36,698 bases of DNA, taken from Aureispira sp045105775. GTDB lineage: Bacteria > Bacteroidota > Bacteroidia > Chitinophagales > Saprospiraceae. This document shows positions 31,504 to 36,698 of the stretch, piece after piece. The number at the start of each line of letters is the position of its first letter. The stretch's first letter is position 1. The translations under genes and the position numbers were made by a program. The DNA is taken from contig JBGCDW010000173.1 in NCBI GenBank assembly GCA_045105775.1, forward strand, positions 1 through 36,698. The letters are read 5' to 3'. The notes under the pieces are model-generated. The model made no database searches and was not told the DNA's origin. It saw only the letters and a program-made list of their open reading frames with translations.

Positions 31504-33186
31504 CTATTTGAAGAATAAAGCCCAGATCAATGCAACACCCAAAATCAGAAATAGAATCTGATAAATGCCTTTGGTGCCCAGCATAGTTTCAACTTCAGCT
31601 TCGCGCTCTGCCAACTCGGACAAGGTAGCCCCCAATTTTGATTCATTGTCTTTGAGGTTGCTTTTGGCCGCTTCCAAATCAGTAGACAACCAATCTATTT
31701 TTTGATCTTGCTCTACCAATGTCTTGACCAATTTCTGCTGTTGTTGTAGTTGTTGGATATTTTTGTCTTCTAGTGAAGCAATAATTAGATGCTGCTGCTG
31801 TATAGAACGTTCGGTGTGTTCCAGCATAGTGATATAGCTGTTTTTATCGGCACGATACTGCTTTTGTGCTTCCAAAAACTTGGTAATTCGCTTATCTACA
31901 AAAATATCTTCAGGGCTCACGGGGCGTTTGAGGGTAATGCCTTTGAAGGAAGTACAACGGCTCAATGCTACATAGGTTTGTCCTGTGGCAAACGCCTTGC
32001 GCCCCAAATTGATGACAACATGGTCAAAAGTCTGGCCTTGGCTCTTGTGAATGGTAATACCCCAAGCCAATTTAATTGGAAATTGAGTAAAGGAACCTAC
32101 AATATGATGGACAACCGTTTCTGTATTGGGGTCCCATTCGTAAATATATTTGTGCCAAGTATGATGCTCTACAGGATAAGCTACCATGTCTTTTCCTTGC
32201 TTAATCTCTACGAGCAATTGTTCTTCCGAAATCTCGGCAATGCGTCCAATGGTGCCGCTCACCCAACGACCTTCTTCATCGTCTTTTACAAACATTACTT
32301 GTGCCCCAGTTTTGAGCTGCAATTCCTTATCAGTGGGGTAGGCACTGCCAACATTGGCAAAATTACCTTCTTCCTCTGCATGAAAAATGACTAAAGGTGC
32401 TTCAATTTCGGACAGTTTGGAGTGGTTGAGTTCTTTGATCACGGCATTGGTAGAAGCCAGTGTAATCTTAAAATTGGTACTCAAGCCGCCCTTGACATTG
32501 TAACGCTCATTGAGGGTAGAGAGCAACTGCTCATCCATCTGGTTGACTCGAATAGCATTGAGTAGGCCAATGAATTTGCGGTCTTTTTGGCGATAGACTT
32601 TGGATAATTCTACAATTTGGTACTGAAAGTCTTGTTCAAACGTTTTGGCACTAAAAAAATAGCGGGAGGTGTAATTGCTGCGCAATAAATTCACTTCTTC
32701 CTTATTGCGTTCATCAATAATAGGAGGCAATTGGTACAAATCTCCAATCATCAATAATTGCTTTCCTCCAAAGGGCAGATCACTATTCAAGTGCCAACGC
32801 AAGGACAAATCAATCGCATTCATCAGATCACAACGTACCATTGAGATTTCATCAATGACAATTAATTCTACTTCTTCTAATAATTGCACGCGGGTAGGAG
32901 GCAAGGGCGGAATACTGGCATCGTCTGGTAAATATACTCGCCATTCAAATCCAAAAAAAGAGTGAATGGTTTCGCCCCCCACTTGCAAGGCGGCCAATTC
33001 TGTAGGTGCCAGAATAATGTGTTGCTTGCTTAGGTATTGGGGCAAGGATCGGAGTAGTGTTGATTTACCTGTTCCTGCTTTACCTGTTAGAAATACAGAA
33101 GTAGCCGTATGTTCGATTAGTCGAATAGCGTCTCGTGCTTTCTGGTTATCTTGATAGCTGTGTAATAAATGCGTGATGTAATCCAT
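31504..33186 (-). CDS. Pif1/RecD2-like helicase with coiled coil and C-terminal membrane anchor
   Basis: A 560-aa superfamily 1 helicase. Walker A is FLTGKAGTGKST (residues 32-43), Walker B VIDEISMV (110-117), then a MIGDLYQLPP motif (147-155), a YRQ motif III region near 198, and the C-terminal LAWGITIHKSQGQTFDHVVI (373-391) and TGQTYVALSRCTS (401-413), matching Pif1-type ATP-dependent 5'-3' DNA helicases. After the core (to about 437) come ~85 residues of polar heptad-like helix (QQQQKLVKTLVEQDQ and more) and a final hydrophobic segment at 541-559 (LFLILGVALIWALFF), a predicted tail anchor. Such an anchor is unusual for this family. The gene is followed 10 bp later by the RlmG-like gene. 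Confidence 0.85.
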   Translation of the reverse strand: MDYITHLLHSYQDNQKARDAIRLIEHTATSVFLTGKAGTGKSTLLRSLPQYLSKQHIILAPTELAALQVGGETIHSFFGFEWRVYLPDDASIPPLPPTRVQLLEEVELIVIDEISMVRCDLMNAIDLSLRWHLNSDLPFGGKQLLMIGDLYQLPPIIDERNKEEVNLLRSNYTSRYFFSAKTFEQDFQYQIVELSKVYRQKDRKFIGLLNAIRVNQMDEQLLSTLNERYNVKGGLSTNFKITLASTNAVIKELNHSKLSEIEAPLVIFHAEEEGNFANVGSAYPTDKELQLKTGAQVMFVKDDEEGRWVSGTIGRIAEISEEQLLVEIKQGKDMVAYPVEHHTWHKYIYEWDPNTETVVHHIVGSFTQFPIKLAWGITIHKSQGQTFDHVVINLGRKAFATGQTYVALSRCTSFKGITLKRPVSPEDIFVDKRITKFLEAQKQYRADKNSYITMLEHTERSIQQQHLIIASLEDKNIQQLQQQQKLVKTLVEQDQKIDWLSTDLEAAKSNLKDNESKLGATLSELAEREAEVETMLGTKGIYQILFLILGVALIWALFFK

Positions 33187-33222
33187 TTATAGAATTAAAA
33201 CTTGTGGCCAGTAAATAGAGCA

Positions 33223-33230
33223 CAAAAGTA
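33223..33230 (-). promoter_or_regulatory. -7 promoter element upstream of the helicase gene
   Basis: On the minus strand this reads TACTTTTG, a match to TAnnTTTG, about 37 bp before the helicase start codon at 33186. No clear TTG at the usual distance upstream was seen, so the call is tentative. Confidence 0.4.
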
Positions 33231-33284
33231 CACAAAAAATTAGAACCATTGGTGATTGCTCCTTACTTCGTGTAAAATCGTATT

Positions 33285-33354
33285 TAATTGATTGTTAGGG
33301 CTTTATGATGAAACGCTAAAAAAAACAATAGCTTGATAATCAAAAAGATACAAG
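33285..33354 (-). repeat. 70-bp intergenic repeat, copy 2
   Basis: The reverse complement of this segment aligns without gaps to 24421-24490 with about 50 of 70 positions identical, best at both ends. It contains TTGATAATCAA (33333-33343). It lies between the stop of the FadL-like gene and the helicase promoter, where the T run makes it a terminator on the minus strand. Confidence 0.6.
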
Positions 33355-33356
33355 CT
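33318..33356 (-). terminator. Terminator downstream of the FadL-like gene
   Basis: AGCTTG (33330-33335) pairs with CAAGCT (33351-33356) across a 15-base loop. On the minus strand the stem is followed by ATTGTTTTTTTT, an eight-T run. It lies about 60 bp after the stop at 33416. On the plus strand a second T run follows (GTTTTTTGG), so the structure could work in both directions. Confidence 0.6.
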
Positions 33357-33415
33357 GTTTTTTGGTTTTTTTGAAAAAAACTAAAAAAAAGCATGAAGTG
33401 TTAATTGCTCTACCA

Positions 33416-34852
33416 CTATTTTAAGGCAAAATAATAGGTGTAGCCAATCAAGAAAGTAGCAGCGTGATAATTGGCAAAACTATCTTCGGTGCGTTCTCCT
33501 TCCAAATAATAAGGTGCTTTGACAATAGGCTCTGTAAAATTGACCAATTGCTCCAAACCTCTGCGTTGATGGCCATAAGAATACTGAATGCCCAAACTGA
33601 CCAAACTGGCTTTTCTGCGCCAAGAGCAACCAAGCGTGCCATGCCACAAATTCATAGGAATGCTGCGCAAGGTAAGGATTAAACCATAATCTTTGTTATA
33701 CTTAGCATAGGAAAAATCACTTCTAAGGCCGAGGTGCAATAACAAACGCTCACTAATTGAATGTTCCCAACCTACCGCAAAATTCAGAACAGGTTGGGCC
33801 GCATTGTAGATGCTGAAAAAGTTTTCGGGAGGGCGATTAAATAAGACCGAAAAAACAGAACTTTCGTCTCTGGCTGTAATCATTTTGTAAGGATGCACCC
33901 CCGAAAAATATTCTGCGGCTATATTAATACTTCCATTCTCATAAGCATAAGCCACTCCTAGACCAATACTGAGTGGATATTTGTGTTTAGCGGGCAAAAA
34001 ACGCTGTTCTCCTGTCTGAATACGATCATTATTACCAGGTAAGTTTGTTTGACTGATTTCTCGTTGTACACGCGCTTCACTCCATATCGTTACAGAGGGG
34101 CTCGTGATGTTGAGCCCAAAACGCCAATGACCAAAACGGGCGTGTAGACCTGCCTTGAGCAAGCCACTTATGATATAGGTTTGTGCGTGGGTATCATAAG
34201 CATTGCTGGCAACATTAAAAATAGTGCTACTACTACTAGATATAGAATCGTTGCGAGCCGCTCTGGTGGTATAAAAAAAGGCATAACGCTGTGCGCGATA
34301 ACTTACAATGCCCGTTAGTCCCACCGATAGGTGTTCGTTGAGGCGATACCCCCAGCCCAAGCAAGCCCAAGTTTCAGTAAGGTGATTGTCCAGTTGTACA
34401 TTGCCCAGATAACGTTCTAACCCATCTTGAGAAGCATTCAACTCGTGTGCCCCCTCATAGCGTTGATCGATACTGATATTGGCATGTTGTCGAGTGATAA
34501 TATTAAAACCAACTCTACTTTTGATGGCTGGATTTTTGGTAATAAGCCCCGAAATCATTTGTTGATATAAACTAATGCGTTGGGAACTAAGATCAAGCTC
34601 TTTGCCAGCGCCATTGCCCCAATACAAGTCGGTGTATTTATAAACAGAGGTGTTTAGAGAAACCGTGCTTTCTTTAATAAAAGCTAAGTTGGCAGGATTG
34701 TAATAAACAGCACTGTTATCATCTAAACCAGCAATGGCGGCACCTCCCAGCAAAGAAGCTCTAGCACCATACTGATTGGTCCAATAATGGGTATCTTGAG
34801 CCTGTATTATAACCGTGTACAACAGACAATATAAGCCAATTAGGAGTTTCAT
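33416..34852 (-). CDS. FadL/OmpP1-like outer-membrane beta-barrel protein
   Basis: A 478-aa exported protein with a signal peptide (LLIGLYCLLYTVIIQAQ) and a typical opening for this family in the phylum: YWTNQYGARASLLGGAAIAG then DDNSAVYYNPANLAFI, like the FadL N-terminal plug region with its NPA motif. The remainder alternates beta strands and aromatic residues (for example GWGYRLNEHLSVGLTGIVS) and ends with a Phe-rich strand, FLIGYTYYFALK, as needed for barrel insertion. FadL-type proteins let hydrophobic molecules cross the outer membrane; the substrate here is unknown. It is 61 bp downstream of the polytopic membrane protein gene, so they may share an operon ended by the hairpin at 33330-33356. 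Confidence 0.8.
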   Translation of the reverse strand: MKLLIGLYCLLYTVIIQAQDTHYWTNQYGARASLLGGAAIAGLDDNSAVYYNPANLAFIKESTVSLNTSVYKYTDLYWGNGAGKELDLSSQRISLYQQMISGLITKNPAIKSRVGFNIITRQHANISIDQRYEGAHELNASQDGLERYLGNVQLDNHLTETWACLGWGYRLNEHLSVGLTGIVSYRAQRYAFFYTTRAARNDSISSSSSTIFNVASNAYDTHAQTYIISGLLKAGLHARFGHWRFGLNITSPSVTIWSEARVQREISQTNLPGNNDRIQTGEQRFLPAKHKYPLSIGLGVAYAYENGSINIAAEYFSGVHPYKMITARDESSVFSVLFNRPPENFFSIYNAAQPVLNFAVGWEHSISERLLLHLGLRSDFSYAKYNKDYGLILTLRSIPMNLWHGTLGCSWRRKASLVSLGIQYSYGHQRRGLEQLVNFTEPIVKAPYYLEGERTEDSFANYHAATFLIGYTYYFALK

Positions 34853-34913
34853 ATAGAAGAAATGCGTTGATGAATAAATAGCGAATGCAATTATTGTCCA
34901 TTAATTTAAGAAA

Positions 34914-36428
34914 TTACTCAGGCTCTACCACATAATAGCGTTTTTCTTCTGTATCAATGATATTCCAAAGGTACAAGGTTTTGCACACCGTTTCAGAGTC
35001 TGCCCCCGTTGGGTCTGTATACAATGACCAAGACAGGATTTTGCAAGGGGGCAATTCAACCAATGTTTCCTCTGCTTTGGCCAATTGTTGCAAGGCTTCA
35101 TATTCGCACACATTGCTGGCCGAATTGGGAGTTCTATCCACAATAGATAAGAATACCACAAGTCCTATTAGAAGAGAGGTATAAATTTTTTGTGGAGTAC
35201 CTTGAAGTTGTTTAACCAGTATAGTACAGGAATAAGCAAAGAGAAATAATAAGCCCAAATTTACAGGCATAGCCACGTCATAGCGAATGATAAATGGGCG
35301 ATAGGCTCTGTATCCGCCCAATGGCAATAACAAAATATAACCAATAGAAAAGAGCAGCAAGACCTTAAAAGTATTGATATATCGTTTCTGTTTAATTGGT
35401 TGCGCCAGACCTACAATGATTTTGGTATTAATAAGGGTCCAAATAAACAAAACAGCCCAAGGTGCTATATGATAATTATTATAAATGTAATGATGATAAA
35501 AGCCTTGCCAAAGCAAGCCATAACGTTCTAGCAGCAGCGGTTGGGTTGTGGGGTTTTCCAAATTAAAGGTTCCCAAATAGAAAGAATAGAGATTGAGCAC
35601 ACCCACCCAAACAAAATGAAACAACAATTCCTTAGGGATCATTTTTATTGCAGCTACTACTGGTTCTGCAAAAGGAGTTGTAGATAGTTCCTTAAAATTT
35701 TTGTACCATAAACTCAATAATATAAGTGGGCAAATTAATAGAATAACAGGAGAACTGGTAGGGCCATTAAAACTAATAACAAACGATAATAAAAATAATA
35801 GAAGGTGTTGTGGTATACTAAAACCCCCTGTTTTTAAGCCCCATGCTCTTTGCAAGAATGGATGTAGGTATAGTAGTAACAACAACAAAGAGCTTGCATA
35901 AAAAATGGTATAAGCTATAGATGGATCTATGATTTTCATAGAAGAGGTCAAATCAAATGCTCTGTAGTGGGTATCGGCTGTAAGAAAAAAAGGACAGAGA
36001 AAGGCCACCAAAGCAATGGTGTATTTGCTAAACAAAGCGGTATTGCCCAATATCCATTTAGAAAACAACAGTATAATACCCAATTGGGTCAACAACTTGA
36101 GCCATCCACAAGCCAAATAAATGCTATCTATAGGAGAAATACCTAGATTTTGTAGCAAAAACGGAAATTGATTAAAATACGCGTAGGTAATATAATGGGC
36201 CCAAAAACGGTTGGTAGCAGCATGGCCTTCTCCCGTCATCATTACATTCAACCCCAAGGGGTCTTCTAGTACAGGGGTGTACCAAGCATGAGGCAGTGTA
36301 ATGGTTGTAAAATCCCCCATTAATTCTGAGTGCCTATAAAAATCAAAAGAGGTGTATAAATCCCAAAGGGCAAAAATTGCTAATACAGCAATCAATACCT
36401 TTTGGGCATTAGCAGGAAGAGGTTTCAT
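34914..36428 (-). CDS. Polytopic membrane protein of unknown function
   Basis: A 504-aa integral inner-membrane protein with roughly ten to twelve hydrophobic segments, starting VLIAVLAIFALWDLYTSFDF. The first large loop contains HAWYTPVLEDPLGL and FWAHYITYAYF, and a terminal soluble stretch of about 70 residues (from SASNVCEYEALQQ onward) ends YYVVEPE. Layout and the early acidic/His loop recall GT-C type membrane glycosyltransferases or oligosaccharide flippases, but no diagnostic motif was found and I leave the function open. A -7 element lies 71-78 bp upstream. The FadL-like gene follows after 61 bp, and a MITE-like element begins 134 bp upstream of the start. Confidence 0.65.
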   Translation of the reverse strand: MKPLPANAQKVLIAVLAIFALWDLYTSFDFYRHSELMGDFTTITLPHAWYTPVLEDPLGLNVMMTGEGHAATNRFWAHYITYAYFNQFPFLLQNLGISPIDSIYLACGWLKLLTQLGIILLFSKWILGNTALFSKYTIALVAFLCPFFLTADTHYRAFDLTSSMKIIDPSIAYTIFYASSLLLLLLYLHPFLQRAWGLKTGGFSIPQHLLLFLLSFVISFNGPTSSPVILLICPLILLSLWYKNFKELSTTPFAEPVVAAIKMIPKELLFHFVWVGVLNLYSFYLGTFNLENPTTQPLLLERYGLLWQGFYHHYIYNNYHIAPWAVLFIWTLINTKIIVGLAQPIKQKRYINTFKVLLLFSIGYILLLPLGGYRAYRPFIIRYDVAMPVNLGLLFLFAYSCTILVKQLQGTPQKIYTSLLIGLVVFLSIVDRTPNSASNVCEYEALQQLAKAEETLVELPPCKILSWSLYTDPTGADSETVCKTLYLWNIIDTEEKRYYVVEPE

Positions 36429-36498
36429 GATGGCAATCCTTAAAACGGTTAAAATTTAGGCGATGGTTAAAATTGCTCTTGTGGGAAAAATTATTCTA

Positions 36499-36506
36499 CA
36501 AAGGTA
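36499..36506 (-). promoter_or_regulatory. -7 promoter element for the polytopic membrane protein gene
   Basis: On the minus strand this is TACCTTTG, matching TAnnTTTG, about 71 bp before the start codon at 36428. No TTG was seen at the expected -33 position. Confidence 0.35.
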
Positions 36507-36561
36507 TAAAAACATTGTTGTAGAAAAAATGACATTGGATAAAGAGCGATGAGCAAATATT

Positions 36562-36698
36562 AGACATTATCACGACTGGAGTTGTACAGAGACAAAAAGT
36601 AAGGTTTTTTCATCAATCAAGGCACTCGCAAAGCGATCTGCGTGGGTTGTACCTAAAAGGTACAAAAGTACTAGCGTATTTAGTTCATAGCAGTGCTA
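36562..36698. mobile_element. Partial MITE-like element, second copy, with inserted hairpin module
   Basis: It begins TAGACATTATCACGACTGG, the left end of the element at 27944, and shares the following GGAGTTGTA, TTTTTTCATCAATCAAGGC and TTTAGTTCATAGCAG blocks in the same order. Between GGC and ATTTAG it carries about 52 extra bases (roughly 36623-36676): CACTCGCAAAGCGATCTG and a TTGTACCT/AGGTACAA hairpin (36647-36654 and 36658-36665). The right end lies beyond the window. Being close to the membrane-protein promoter, it could affect that gene. Confidence 0.65.

Noticed and set aside
1..36698. tRNA genes, rRNA genes, CRISPR arrays or prophage.
   Set aside because: No T-loop GTTCRANYC-type cores with cloverleaf partners, no regularly spaced identical repeats, and no phage structural or integrase genes were found.

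Overview
The window looks like a chromosomal segment of a Bacteroidota bacterium, probably a Saprospira/Aureispira-type lineage. That placement rests on type IX secretion (T9SS) hallmark proteins (two PorP/SprF proteins, a giant adhesin-like protein with a type B C-terminal sorting domain, a PorE-like OmpA protein), on families largely confined to the phylum (DUF4846, DUF5683, TIGR02757), on AT-rich spacers, and on promoters that fit the Bacteroidota -33 TTTG / -7 TAnnTTTG pattern. The genus is inference. No rRNA, tRNA, CRISPR array, phage genes or complete insertion sequence was recognised.

Layout. 1-205 is the 3' end of a flavin-binding oxidase-family gene, followed by two terminator-like hairpins. 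326-4263 (minus) is a compact run: a helical 507-aa protein of unknown function, an unknown 187-aa protein, a family 2 glycosyltransferase overlapping it by 17 bp, and cytidylate kinase. 4645-10663 (minus) is a T9SS cargo module: a 1662-aa SprB-like surface protein followed by its probable PorP/SprF partner, with hairpins between and after them. 10999-13706 (minus) holds three exported proteins (DUF4846 lipoprotein, DUF547 protein, another lipoprotein). 14577-18576 (plus) is a second T9SS-like pair: PorP/SprF, then a TPR/PD40/OmpA protein that ends in an unusual DUF1573-like domain. 18737-22583 (plus) carries xseA, a small helical protein and a DUF5682 protein without its usual partner genes. 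22586-23996 (minus) has two tandem lspA paralogs. 24798-26239 (plus) is a queuosine-precursor transporter with rdgB; TIGR02757 and yebC follow on the minus strand. 28381-29786 (plus) has a peroxiredoxin and a DUF5683 membrane protein. 29798-36428 (minus) contains a lone receiver-domain protein, an RlmG-like methyltransferase next to a Pif1-like helicase that ends in a coiled coil and a membrane anchor, a FadL-like outer-membrane barrel and a polytopic membrane protein.

The spacers are informative. Two copies of a MITE-like element (27944-28127, complete, with near-perfect terminal inverted repeats flanked by TA; 36562 to the window end, partial) share most of their left half, but the second carries an internal hairpin module. 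A relative of that module sits alone at 24357-24398. A separate 70-bp repeat occurs in opposite orientations at 24421-24490 and 33285-33354; in the second place it acts as a probable terminator. One end of it recurs as an exact 16-mer upstream of the giant adhesin.

Functionally the window is mostly envelope and surface biology (T9SS cargo and outer-membrane partners, lipoproteins and their signal peptidases, a glycosyltransferase) mixed with housekeeping genes. No single locus can be declared a new system from sequence alone. The best leads are the membrane-anchored Pif1-like helicase, the OmpA-DUF1573 fusion, the lone DUF5682 gene, the lspA duplication and the modular intergenic repeats.
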